A DNA stretch of 64,000 nt, taken from assembly GCA_021613335.1 (NCBI GenBank), contig JAJTWR010000159.1, positions 3,417,001 through 3,481,000 on the forward strand, read 5' to 3'. The translations under genes were made by a program, and so were the position numbers. Below are positions 11,141 to 25,530 of this stretch, piece after piece. Every line of letters begins with the position of its first letter. Position 1 is the stretch's first letter. The notes beneath the pieces are model-generated. The model was not told the DNA's origin, did no database searches, and saw nothing but the letters and a program-made list of their open reading frames with translations. The stretch comes from Whitmania pigra (taxonomy: Eukaryota > Annelida > Clitellata > Hirudinida > Haemopidae).

Positions 11141-14007
11141 TCAGCACATTCCGGCACTCACGTGGTTGTGAGCTGCCTCCGTGATGCCCTGGTAGTGTAC
11201 GAGGGCTGCTGCCACAACAAACACGTGGAATATTTGATGACTTTGGAACTGAAAATAAATAATGTTTAATAAATTTTTATTAATTTGGAGATTAATAATA
11301 TGTAAGAAACACTTTATCTGGACAGCGTAAATAAGTAGATCATTAATTTCATTTTATCATCAAAGAATTACGCACTTCTAAAACAAGCTAGCAGAACACT
11401 CTGTAATTTCCAGCTGAGAGAACACATTAGTGTAACAAATTTCAGGTCCTTATGCTCTAAATAAAAACTGGGCCCTTATCAAACAACAAGTGATTTATAG
11501 CTTGCACAATCTAGGCTCATGTCATTCATAACAAATGTTTAAACCAAATTGTGACCTTTACAGATTCTTTGAGGCACAACTTGTAAACATCTTTAAATAA
11601 ATTCAAATACCAACTTCAAATATACTGTGATCAAGTTAACAAATGTGAGTTGCTGGTATTTTTAACAACATAACCAATACCAAAAAATAAGGATTTATAT
11701 ATCACTAAAAATCACAATAATTATCAACACTTTTTTAATGACATTGATAAGTGATATGCAATATTCTTCAAAATATCAGAAACTCTTGCCACGAAAAAAG
11801 CCAACAGATTAAAGAGATGACTTTAGACAATAAAGAGATAAAAATTAATGGCAAGGCATTCCACCTGGCGAATAATTACAATAATCACCTGACTGAATGT
11901 CCAAAACCTCACATAATAAGTGACCTTGGCTACATTGATTGATGCATTATTGACATTTTGGGAAAAAGTGCTGGCATAACAAACACTGATCAGCATAAAT
12001 TGGTGCACAATTGAGCTAATTACTTTAATTAATTCATCAGGAGAAAACATCAGTCAAGAGCAAGAAACACATTTCCAGCCTTTGAGATGAATATCAGAAC
12101 TTTTTAAATTATAGTGAGAATTCTTTAAAATAATTCCATATGATAAACAATAAACCACCACTCAGTGGATAATTTAGACAGATGGAATAAGATGTTGTCC
12201 TGTTGAATATCACCTGATGCATCAACCACACATACAACTTTTGTGAAGAATTTCTTAGAATCCACTCACCCAAATGTCAAACTTTCCTGGCCAAATGCAC
12301 TCTGGAATGCGAGCAGCGTAAATGAAAGCTCCAGTGATGTAAAGGAGTGCCATCAAGAAGAGGTAGCCCATGGCAGCAGTATTCCAGGCATGGTAGAGTC
12401 CCTCCCACATGACGTAGTGGGCAGCAGGAATCACCCCGCTCAGTCCCAGGGCCACAAAAACACCTGGAAAACAAAAATAAATATCACCTTCTCCTCCTTA
12501 ACCTAAACGAAACCTCCTTGAACAGGTTTTACTTTAATTTAATTCGGTCGTTCTCATAAAAGCACAACAGCAACAACAACGACAAAAACTCAACGTGCCA
12601 GCTCTGAGCGTCCGATACTGAGGTTGTCCGAACTTGTCCCACATGGAGACGACAATGGAAAGAATACCGAGCACGATGATGCACACCAGGTAGACGACGC
12701 GAGGAGAATTATGGCAGTAGAAGCAGTAGTAAAGCCAGGGAACGAACGAACCCACGATGAGGAATGCAATTCCACAGTAATCCAACCTGTCGAACGGTTC
12801 AAAATTCAAAACTGTGATTTCGACTTCTCGTCCGCTCGATTAGCGATAATCGGACCGATCGCTCACTTGCTGAAGATTCTGCCGACCCTCTCCGAATGAC
12901 AGTAAACGGTGTGGAAAAGCCAGGAGAAGCAGAGGCAGATGATGGCTCCGGCAAAGAAGGGCGAAAAGACCAATTTCTTCTCCCACACGACTTCTCTGGA
13001 CGGACGAGTGAGGAAATAGAAAGTGAGGATTATGAAGAAGATGCATCCTGTAAGTAAATATTTCAGACTACAAAATCGATTCAACCACGAAAGGACTGAA
13101 TCTCAAAATCACCGATCAAGTGAGTCCAAATGTTGCCCGTCTCCGTGTGGATGCGAAACATAGACTTGAAACAAGCCCAGAACGAGTGGAGAGGAGGTCT
13201 GTGTCCTTTGACGAGGTAATCGTTGTCCCTCAACCACGCCGGCAGTTGACGATGGTGGATGACATCCTTGCCTGCCTCCCAAGTCTGCTTCAACCAGTCC
13301 TCCGTCTTGGACTTGGCTTTGGCAAAGAAGTTCTCCCATATTTTATGAGCTATTTCTTCTGCCCTCTCCACTGGAAGATCTGATTCATAAAAAGAAGGCA
13401 TTCAATGGTTTTGTAATTACTTTCAACACAACCAAACTTCTACATTCTTTGTTCTTCAATAAAAGTTTTACAAGAAAGACACCTGTAAGAATATAGAATT
13501 GAAATAAACAATTGCAGAAAAAATCACCTGGCACAGCCTCCCAAAGATGCTTTGCAAATTCTTCGGCTTTATCGTAAGCCGAAACGGGACCCAAATGCCA
13601 GGCATTTTTTGCTATCTCTTCAGCTTTCTCCAAGCTCAACCCCGGCACAGTCTTCAACAGGTACCTGGCAAAATCTTCGGCCCTGTCTATGGCCTTGCCA
13701 GGAAACGACAGCAAGTCCATTGCAGTTGAGTCAAAACCGCAGAAATGTTGAAGTAAATTCTGAATGCTTGGAATGGTCTAAAATAAGATTACTAAACACT
13801 TAACTTTGTTTGTTCATTGATGAAAATAAACAGGCTCTTAACGTCGTCACATACGTCATCGCTGTCCTCATCTGGCAAATCTTCAGTAACTACGCTGTCT
13901 TTATAATCCAAATCTGAGTCTAAACTTTCCGGCTTGATAACACGTTTTCTTAATTCCATTTCATTATCACATAATGACTCCGTGGATGTTTCAAAATCCG
14001 ACGACAT
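11141..14007 (-). CDS. ADIPOR: Adiponectin receptor / PAQR family seven-TM protein
   Basis: Seven coding exons with agreeing phases give 440 residues: 14007-13855, 13759-13528, 13379-13113, 13047-12867, 12786-12599, 12463-12270 and 11248-11141 (TGA). The conserved core starts at LPAWLRDNDYL and FRIHTETGNIWTHLIG, followed by seven hydrophobic segments. Family zinc ligands are all present: the His in WLFHTVYCHSE, the Asp in LDYCGI, and two His in FQSHQIFHV. ADIPORs sit in the plasma membrane with a cytoplasmic N-terminus and have zinc-dependent ceramidase-like activity. The N-terminal region holds four AE(E/D)-(F/I)-A repeats where vertebrate receptors have about one. The fifth intron appears to start with GC, not GT. 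The last exon ends in VSAGMC and could instead splice on at CAC/GTGAGT. The gene is divergent from PAK. Confidence 0.95.
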
Positions 14008-14647
14008 CGCTAGAGCAATCGATCGAGATAATTTCAGCAAATCACTCAAACTGAGGCTTAAAACCTAGAGATAAACTCCTTCTGAAAGCAGGAAAATTTA
14101 TATGAGCGTCAATGTCAACTCGTTTCATAAATGGATAATGTTATCACGAAACAGCAATGCAAAGTCGAACAACGAGTGCCCCACCGAAGTTGGGACCAAA
14201 CAAAAGACTCCTGTGGGACTATCAATGTTTTGATCACAAGTGACTAACTGCGTCTTAAAAATGCGTTACAACTATGAAAACAATCAAAGAATAATGTATG
14301 ATTTTAAAAATTACCTTATATTTTACAAATTTCAAGCTAAAGAACAAACGCGGCATTTTGTCGTAAACTATATACTGTGTTTTGAGTGTGCTAGCTTAAT
14401 AACTTGAAAATGTGAAGAAAAATATCTTTATTAAACCACTTCATATAACATATCTTACTTATTAGTTTACCTAGTAGTCTAGTCTTGGAAATTTTATGAG
14501 CTCATTGTTTTATCAGGTTCGTAAGCCCGTAGTGCATAAATTAATGGCTGCTTAAAGCCACAGTTAATAACCACTCCATAGTTGTAATAATTCAATTGTT
14601 TTGGCTTGTTAAGATAATGTATGATTTCATTTTGGCTTTCTTAGAAA
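14008..14647. promoter_or_regulatory. Divergent ADIPOR/PAK intergenic region
   Basis: The two start codons face away from each other across 640 bp, so both promoters must lie in or close to this stretch if these are the true starts. No TATA box is evident for either gene. No missing PAK exon could be found here. Confidence 0.45.
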
Positions 14648-16781
<2,134 letters not shown>

Positions 16782-16849
16782 ATCAAATGCTTTTGACAAC
16801 GTTTTATGGCCAGTGTAGCTTTTATAGTTTTTATAAATTTTTTTTTTCA

Positions 16850-16855
16850 AATAAA
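16850..16855 (+). terminator. PAK poly(A) signal
   Basis: AATAAA lies 69 bases after the PAK stop codon, following a T-rich run. Confidence 0.65.
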
Positions 16856-16869
16856 ACTGATGCAAAGTT

Positions 16870-19800
16870 GTGGTGGTCCACGCTCACTAAGAGATGCAGA
16901 GAGACGATGATACGATAAAGGGTCATATGTTGAAGATTAAGTGGGGGTTCTTCAAAGGCGGACTGAGGCAGGAAGGGTAATTGCTTTTGCTGAATCAGCA
17001 CTTTAGCAAAATAAAATAATTTAGATTTTTCAACTTATTTTTTAAGGCCTTTGTTTCCACTATATCAATATTCTTATACTTATAATAAAAATTTGCAAAA
17101 ACTTAAAATACTTTAAAAAAGATATGCCTCAAATCGAGGCAAACATTTTCAAATCTACTGAACCAGCCATTGTGAACCAAGGAAATTTATTATCGGCTAC
17201 AAATTTTGCAAATCATATACAGTCGGGTTTTTCAACGGAACGATAGGATTGCTTATTCATTAGAATATTTACACATGAATATTTTTACGCAAAAATGCGG
17301 ATGTCCGCAAAATAAGAGTGGGTCAAATAGCGGCAAATTTTTGCAGATGTCTTTTATTGACGATCCCTAACACCGCAGCCCAACTTTGCAGCATCTACAG
17401 GTCAAACATGGGCCAAATCCACCAAGTAGCAATAATGATAACCTACCTACAGATAAAGACCCAAGGGACACCCTGGCTCGACCCAAGAACTCCCCAAACT
17501 AATTTGCCCTCGATGCGAAGCAAACGATAACAACTTCAAACAAATAGCGGCTCGTGCCTCGAGCGTTGAATTACACGTTAAACCCACCCAACCATTGCCA
17601 CCCAAAAGTGACCTCAGCAAACCACGAGAGAACGTGACCAGGTGAGTGAGGGGAGGCCTCAGTTAGAGACATTCGTGAAGGTGAGAGTCCTCGACTCACG
17701 CAGGCTTTAAAGAACATTTCAAAATTCTGCGTAGGTGGCATTCTCGAAACCAATTTAAGCTTTCCCGAAATAAACGCCCATTTTCAGAAAAGAGCGCGAA
17801 CTAGTCGCAGATACATTCGCAAGCAAAAAACCGAAGCGATCTACTCATGACTTGTAATACAACATGAGCCAGATGCTCCGGTCTCTTCCATGCGATGGTG
17901 CGCCCCGACCTGCTCCAGGAATCTCCATGTCAGCTACGAATGAGGAACGGAATCCGCGGTTCTCTGATGCCGACCTAAGAACTATCGCTTAAAATCAAAA
18001 CACGATAATTCCACTGATCGGCCTCAGAGAAACTCACCATTCTCGATTACCATCCAACTCCTCCAACGGAAGAAATGGCTCAAGGAAAAGACTAGTTTGG
18101 CAAAGCAAAAAAGATAACTGCAAGCAATTTTTGCTTTTTCAAACCGTCTCTCCCTCCGAACCAACCCCTCTCCTACACCACCTCCTGGGAAGCACAGGAG
18201 GTCTTCATCTAGGAGCCGAATTTATAGTCAGCGATCTTCGTATGAAAAGTTGCAAGCTTCAACCATCCAATGACAGTTAACCATGGCTCACCTAGTAAAA
18301 TTTCTCCCTTCACTTTCGATGTCACAACAAATGTGGGCGGGTACTCAGTCTCATTAATATTCAAATTTGTCAAAATCACCAGCCTGCATTAGCATTTTTT
18401 ACTTTTCGTTTTGCATTTGTGATAATAATTTGTGTAATGCCTGTGTAATTTACATTGAGGGCAGTTCAAATAAATTGGGTTTGTATCAAGTCTCAACTTT
18501 AATCACGGCTTACAAATGATCGTAAAACGTGCAATCCTTAATCGACATTTATAAAGCTAATGTGACACATTGAGTTGTAACAAGTGAAGTGTTTGATTCC
18601 TTACTACTAATACCACAATTTTTGATAATGCTTGTAATTTCCCGTGTGGGATCCCGCTTAATTTGGTCTGCTTAATCAGAGCATTTTGTTGGCTGTGAGT
18701 TTTGGAATACGTCCAATACAAGCTGAGTTCTGGTTCCCACAATATCGACTGAGATTGATCATTCAAAGCTTAGTTTTAATTCTAATGGACTTTTAATCAG
18801 TTTGCTGACAACATTGAAAGCATTGAAAGATCTTTAGCCGGATAGGCTAATTTTCAATTTCAACTTTATATTTTATGGCAAAGTCCAGTTAACTTATTTT
18901 ATTATTTTTATTAATGTTAATATAGTACTAACGATGTCATTAATAATTTTATTCCGCAACTTCTTTCAGACCACATCGACGTCTCCTTGGGTGGTCTGTC
19001 GCTCGATTCTGATTGGCGGGGATTTTTAATTTCTGAATTCTCAGGTTCCTTGTTGGTGACGTCAGACACCAACGTGGCGAGTTTGAAAACTGTCATCACT
19101 GAAGAATTCAAAAAGCAAAGTCGTATTTAAAATCAACCCTTAAAAATAAGAATGCGAGCAATGTCTTAACAGTCGGGAACAACATAGATATGTTTTGTAA
19201 TGATATTTCAGCATTAATAGTTTCTAATTAAATCTCGATTTGAAATCCAAACTAAGATTCGAATATCACAACGCATGATAAAGTAATGATTGCATCTGTG
19301 AAATGTTCAAAGCTTTTAACCTTCTAAAACAAATTAAATTTAATTTTTAACATGGAACGTTTGGCAAACCGAAAATATGATAAAAAAATCACATACAACG
19401 CACCATTACATTCAGATATCATTATCGATTACCTCTTATTTAAGTTATTATGCGGAAGTTTTTTAATATTCATTTTGTAATGTTTTGTTTTATGGTTAAG
19501 TAATAAACATACAATTATTAATAATATAATAAATTAATAAACAATGCCAATTGTGTCTTCACACTTGTCACGTTTGCATGACCTGCAAAAAAAAAGGTTT
19601 TACACTAAATTTCACCTTCGATTTCTTGTGGCAAAATTTATTAATTACATTAATCACATTAATCATATGAATTGATGAAATTATTAGAACTAAAATACCA
19701 ATGAAAAGGGGACCATGCTATTCCATTGATTAAACCTTTTAGTTTATTGATGATACGGGTCAATAAACTAATCATCTTTAGTTAATGATGAATGAATTAA

Positions 19801-21040
19801 TTCAGAAACATCAACAGTAGAACCAAGGAACTTCTCAAATTCTGACATCTTCATTCAGATGATGGAGGAGATGGGTGGATTGAAGTGATGCTACGTGCAA
19901 GCTCATCAATAACTACGTCAGCTGTTATTATTAATATTATTTTTATTACTATTATTACAATTATATTTATATAAATATATTATATTATATACAATAATTG
20001 TTATTATTTGTAGTGCAATGTTTAACTATTATTATCACAGAACCATACGATTTTAATTACTATTTTCTATTTATTTATTTAATGATAAAACAGGAGTTCA
20101 TAAAGTTATGAGACCACAATCGATGCGTGTGGCCCCTGATTTGTCGTGCAATGAGATGGGGCTGGTCATTGACAGAATGGTGGATGGATGGTTGGGTGGC
20201 AGGTGGGTGGGTTTGTAGTCGACCGACTTTGAGGTTAAAGAAAATGCCGCCCGTCTTTTAATTTTGTTTCCCACCAAAAGTCAAAAGTCAGGGCAAGAGT
20301 TTCTCAGGAAGGGATACGTTTTCTATGCCCCTAAAAAATATTCCAAAATGTTGCTTAAACTAGAATTATGACCAAACGTGATTATGCTCGTATTGAATAC
20401 GAAGTCAGTGACTACCTGGCAACCACCACATCTAAAAATTGTTCACAGATTTTATTTTGCCCTTAATTTTAATTGTCCAGTTTTATTAACTTAATTTTAT
20501 TTACTCAAAATTTGTCCCCATCTTTCCCAGAAACCCGTGAGAAACTCGCAGCCGGTTGTTGTTTTGATAAGCGATGAGAATTTGAAAATAAATTTCACAA
20601 CGTCAATTGTGATTGCAGAGGAGAAATATTTTCATATCGTTAGACCCACCAGTATTTCTGACAATCGACAATTAAAGCGAAAAGTAGAAAATAAGTTTTT
20701 AAAAAATGGTGTCCTAGACCTACGACTTCAAAGAATTCGGCAAAGAACTTCTTGTGAGGCCATTTCAGGGTGGAGCGACAAAAACTCCGCACTATTCGAG
20801 ATGTTCATATTTCATATTTATGCAGGGTGGTCGGAAAGTAACTCTCTAATTTAAAATAGTTATAACTTTTTTAATATATTATAATACCATTTCAATTTTT
20901 TATACTTATATTATTATATTGCTGTATGGAAATTAAATATATGTTCTTGTTTTCGTTTTTAGATTGATTAATTTGTTTTAAATGAAATGATCTGATTCAT
21001 GGTTGAGTTATAACTTGACCAATGTTGTTGTTTGATAATA
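16870..21040. other. Intergenic region after PAK
   Basis: About 17290-18360 is unusually GC-rich and high in complexity for this window. It includes a 42-codon frame at 17864-17992, a minus-strand TATAAAT near 18222, and GGGCGG near 18337. This looks promoter-like, but no gene could be built. The remaining sequence to 21 kb is AT-rich and featureless, with chance-like short frames. Confidence 0.4.
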
Positions 21041-21049
21041 TTTTGGGTG

Positions 21050-21150
21050 TTAACGATGATAATGATGATGGTGGTGGTTGTGGTGATGATGATGATGATG
21101 ATGGTGATAGTAGTGAGGATGCAGGTGATGTTGTTGATGATAATGATTAT
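21050..21150. repeat. GATGATGGT-type microsatellite
   Basis: Degenerate GAT/GGT triplets giving polyD/G on the plus strand. Confidence 0.8.
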
Positions 21151-21309
21151 GTCATCACTAACAATATAATAATTATAAGATTCAACTTAAATGAAACTCA
21201 ATGCTATACACTTTCGCTCCCAATTTATTTTTTGACGAATTATAGTTTAAGAAATAAATTATTAACATTGATAAATAGAGATTACTTCCCAATCAACCTG
21301 TAGTTCATA

Positions 21310-22629
21310 TTTTATTGATGGGCAAGTTTGGGAACGATATCATTTGATTTCGTCTGCAGGACTCAGTAATAGATTGATTTGAATATTGAATCCACGTGTG
21401 AGGGATGATCAATGAATGGAATGATTGTTTCATCTAAATACTGAAGCGTTCACTTTGACCTCGGATCAATTTCCTTTCTTTTAATTGTTGATAAATGAAC
21501 GTAACGACTATTCCGTTGTTGGATGCAAATTAAGCTTTACGAACATCTTACTCATTCTGTACGTTGAAATGTAAAGCTTCTTAGACAGATTTAGCATTGT
21601 TAACAAAGCAATATTTTATTCATATGGAACAAAATAAAAACATAAGTAAAAGGCTTTGTAAGACTTGGCCACCTCTCAATAAATTTACTTAAAATATGTT
21701 TAAAAAACACAGCATAGTTACACTGATTACTTAACACCTCAATGACCATGCCCGAGTTCCTATTTAACAACCTTCTGATAAACTTCGTCTTCTTTAAAAG
21801 GTTGCGAACTACTTTAACTTTCGGAGTTTAACTTTTTTTTCGAGTGATTTGTGAGTGAACCGCTTGTAATTTACCAGAAACGTTTTATAGTCGTAATGAT
21901 TGCAGAACTGTGAATTTACAGGTGAATAAGAATACAGATGCTTAATCCACACATTCATAACAATCATAACCATCAACTATTGAAAATATGTTTTGTTTGT
22001 AAACAAGGAAGATGGCGAAACTTCTAAAGCTCTTTCTGGCGATCATTTTGGATTTCCCTCCTAACTAATGATTAGCTTATTATCGACTTTTAAACATATT
22101 TATTTTTTTTTATTTTGAAATTTGTGTTTGTTATTTTAAAATAATTTGTCTTATCTTTTAAGTTTTCACTAGGGGCCGCTTTATATTGCAACTGAAGTTT
22201 GTGATGAAATGCGTATACTATTACTGTTTTAATTTTTAAAAGCTGACTACAAAAATGTTCTTCATTAAATTCTGAGTTTGGATGGAATATCAATGATTTG
22301 TTCATTTTAAGAAAGTTTCTGTTCTAGATTTGTGGGCAAAAATTTAAAAATGACATTCAGAAATAAAACAACTGAAATAAATGAATCTAAAGATGAAAGA
22401 ACTTTTGACCATTTGAGTTAATAAAGGCCTTTAAACATTTCATGGAACCAAAAATTAAAATAAAATTAAAATCTGTTTAAGTGAAAAAACACTATGTTTA
22501 AAATTCTATTCGACACTGAATTGATTAGTTTTGGTGGTAAAACGAGTTAGTGCTGAAAATATGCTGACACGTTTTACCTCAACATTAGGAGATGTTCATT
22601 TCATTTCAATTTATTTTAAATGGTGATGA
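21310..22629. other. Non-coding stretch
   Basis: AT-rich. No gene or recognisable element is seen. Confidence 0.5.
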
Positions 22630-22761
22630 AGCTTTGCGATGGTCTAATGAAATTAGTTAGCGGAAGAATATTGAGCTTTGCGATGGTCTAATGAAATTAG
22701 TTAGCGGAAGAATATTGAGCTTTGCGATGGTCTAATGAAATTAGTTAGCGGAAGAATATTG
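22630..22761. repeat. Perfect 44-bp tandem triplication
   Basis: Three identical 44-bp units, at 22630-22673, 22674-22717 and 22718-22761, each starting AGCTTTGCGATGGTC. They are not low-complexity DNA. Confidence 0.97.
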
Positions 22762-25250
22762 GTGCCATTGCTGCCTACTCAGTCATTCCAAACCATCCAT
22801 TTATTCTCAACCGAGAAGCAATCAAATGGATGATAGATGATGGATTGGCAGGTCTCGACCCATTTTGTTGAGTGTTTAAAAATTAAAATATTCCAAACTG
22901 GAGCCATTAAGCGACTCCAAAGTCTTCACAAACGACCACGCAGAAACACCTTGCACTTCTTATCCACGTTACCTGGAATTGTTGGCAGCTTTCCACAGAA
23001 ACACATTAAAGAACACTCGTTTGGGACTCTTTGTCTTCCACTGCCTTTTATGCTATTAATGTGATTTATCTTTATTTTTCATTTTATCTAGCGAAAAATA
23101 AATTTATTGCCATTTTGTTTTGTTTTGATACTACAGCTGGACAAGTTTATTTTCGAATTTGATTAAATTTTAATAGAAATAGCGGAATTGCTCTGAGGGT
23201 GTTCGAGTGAAATTGGATTGCTTTTAAAATTTTCTTATTAAAACATTCGTTGAAATGTTTGCGCGAAACAACGTTTGTAGTTGTAGAATTTGAATGGAAT
23301 TTTTTTATTGCGGCAATTGTCACTGCGTTCATTTTATTGCAATTTCGTGGCAGGCGAGGCAAACATTTTTGGCGAATGGTTTTACGGCAACTTCAGCCAT
23401 TACAACTCCATTAAGCTGGAAAAGTTGAGCGAATGTTAAAAGATAAAATTGTTAATAACCATAAAATCAATAGTTACGGTAATAAACAACAATAATAGTT
23501 ACTAATTAAGGAATATTGATTGGGAATGTGGTTATAAGGCACATCTGGATTAAGATAAATTAAACCTTCGGAGAACATCAACATGTTATGTTTTTGGATC
23601 CTTCGGAAAATTCTCAATGATTTCAATATTCGTTTGTTTTTATTTGAGAATTGAGACAATAGTGTCACCGTTTTTTGGAGATAAATATTTAATTGCGATG
23701 TTTTTTTATGTGGAAACAATTATAAATAAAGTTATAACAATATTTAAAAAAAGTATTTAGCTTTAACGCTATTTTGATAATAACTTAATAATTTCTAAGC
23801 AGTTAACACAGAAACAATGCTGACGATCACCTCAACTCAACATTTTAAAATTGAAACACAACCTCTCAGGTTCCGATAGGCTGGGAAAACATGGATTTCA
23901 GATTTCAGTTCCGTTTCAACACATTGAAAAATGAATTCAATTATTTACACTTGCCAACCGAAACAAATGATATTTTGGACTTTTTGCAAAACAATCCCTT
24001 TGGAGTTATCATTGCCTCGATGTCATCGGAAGAAATGTCGTTTTGTGTCTTGCTTGCAACCCAGCTTTCCACAAACGCCTTTGGAAAAAGGTGCTATACA
24101 AATGTTTAACTAAAGAGCCTTTGACGCATACGAATAGTTACTTTAGAAAAATTTGTCTTTTGTGATCGTAATATTTTGCCTTAATCTATGTTACTTGTTG
24201 AGCACAACAAATCTTTTATAATTGTTGATAAGTTGCTTGTCAGTCGTCTGGGATATATTAGAAGATAAATCGTTACAAATTTGAACAATTTTTGTAAACA
24301 AATGGACTTTTTCCGACTCAAATTCTTAAATGAATTATGTGCTCTTGTTAACCTTTTTCTGACATTTCAATATTTCAAAACTCTTTCATCTTCTTTCACC
24401 TTCAATAATTTTAGGGTTTTTGTGACGTTACTTTGACAATCTTCACCATAAAACAAAAAATAAATGTTCCCAGGAGATTAATTGGGTCAAAGTTCAACAA
24501 CCCATATTTTTTATTTAATGATAATATTTATTTTAATAAAAATTTTAATATGAAATATTAAATTGACCAAAAAAATTAAAATTTTAATTTCGTAACTTAC
24601 TCACCTAAGTTAACATTTGAGCCCAATTTCATCAAAATCTAAGATTGTGTCCGATAATGTGTTGATTTGACATGGAATGTGCTTATATCTTACCCTATGT
24701 TATATTATGTTTTTATGTTGTATTGTTATGTTATGTTGTGTTATGAATGTTATGTTTTAGTTTTTTTTCGAGAAATTTTATTTGTCTAACTAAGAAGAAC
24801 GATAAACCAAAATCAACAGAAAAAGCAAATCAATTAATTTAACTCAATGTAGTGGCACAGCTAGGGTATTTTCGCTCGGGGACGAACTGTAACATTAGCG
24901 CCCCAATGCCATCCACCCCGTTTAATCAGCACCTTTTTCTATTACATCGAATAAGGAAATCCTTTTAATGAAACTTCGGAGACATATGTTTGTCAATTTG
25001 TTTATATTACCTTTACCTAAATATATGATAACTTTCATCCAAATACGAAAGCATTATAAGCTTCTAAATTCAACAAAAATCCACAATGATGCAATCAATA
25101 ATGCTATTTATCTCGAAAGGGTGGTCAAAATTTTGTTTGATTAATTTTTTTTTATAGTTCTAAGATTGGTCTAAAACATAAAAACATTTAGAAAAAGTAA
25201 TCTGATCCTTAATTAAAAATTGACCTAAAAACGTTTATTTTTCGGGAATA
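22762..25250. other. Non-coding stretch
   Basis: AT-rich, with scattered short frames (for example 22837-23064 and 23891-24109) lacking recognisable motifs or splice context. I see nothing definite. Confidence 0.45.
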
Positions 25251-25342
25251 GAGGGTCGACCATAGAGGGTGTGGGTCGACCATGTCGATAATGTGGACCA
25301 ATAATAGCGATAATAATGATGATAATGATAATAATGATGATG

Positions 25343-25382
<40 letters not shown>

Positions 25383-25530
25383 TAATAACGATAATAATGG
25401 TTATAATGACCAAGGCTGGACCATAGGGGCCATGGGTCGACCCTGGTTGGACCATAAAGGGTTATGGTTCTACGTTAGTTGGTGAAGGTCGACCATGGCT
25501 AGACCACAAAGGGGTGTGGGTCGACAAATC
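25251..25530. repeat. GGTCGACCAT-type repeats around an AAT/GAT microsatellite
   Basis: A (GATAAT)n/(AAT)n core at about 25309-25403 is flanked on both sides by degenerate repeats of GGTCGACCATG and TGGACCATA. Together they form a compound satellite. Confidence 0.8.

Noticed and set aside
10954..11157. 67-aa minus frame downstream of ADIPOR as a further exon
   Set aside because: It could only be reached by splicing at CAC/GTGAGT. It lacks similarity to the family's C-terminus, and the direct reading ends at a stop in the expected place.
20537..20854. 105-aa frame and a GGTGGTCGGAAAGTAA end resembling a mariner terminal repeat
   Set aside because: No inverted partner or transposase motif was found, so the resemblance is too short to call.
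22630..22761. CRISPR-like array
   Set aside because: The units are directly adjacent without spacers and the DNA is eukaryotic.
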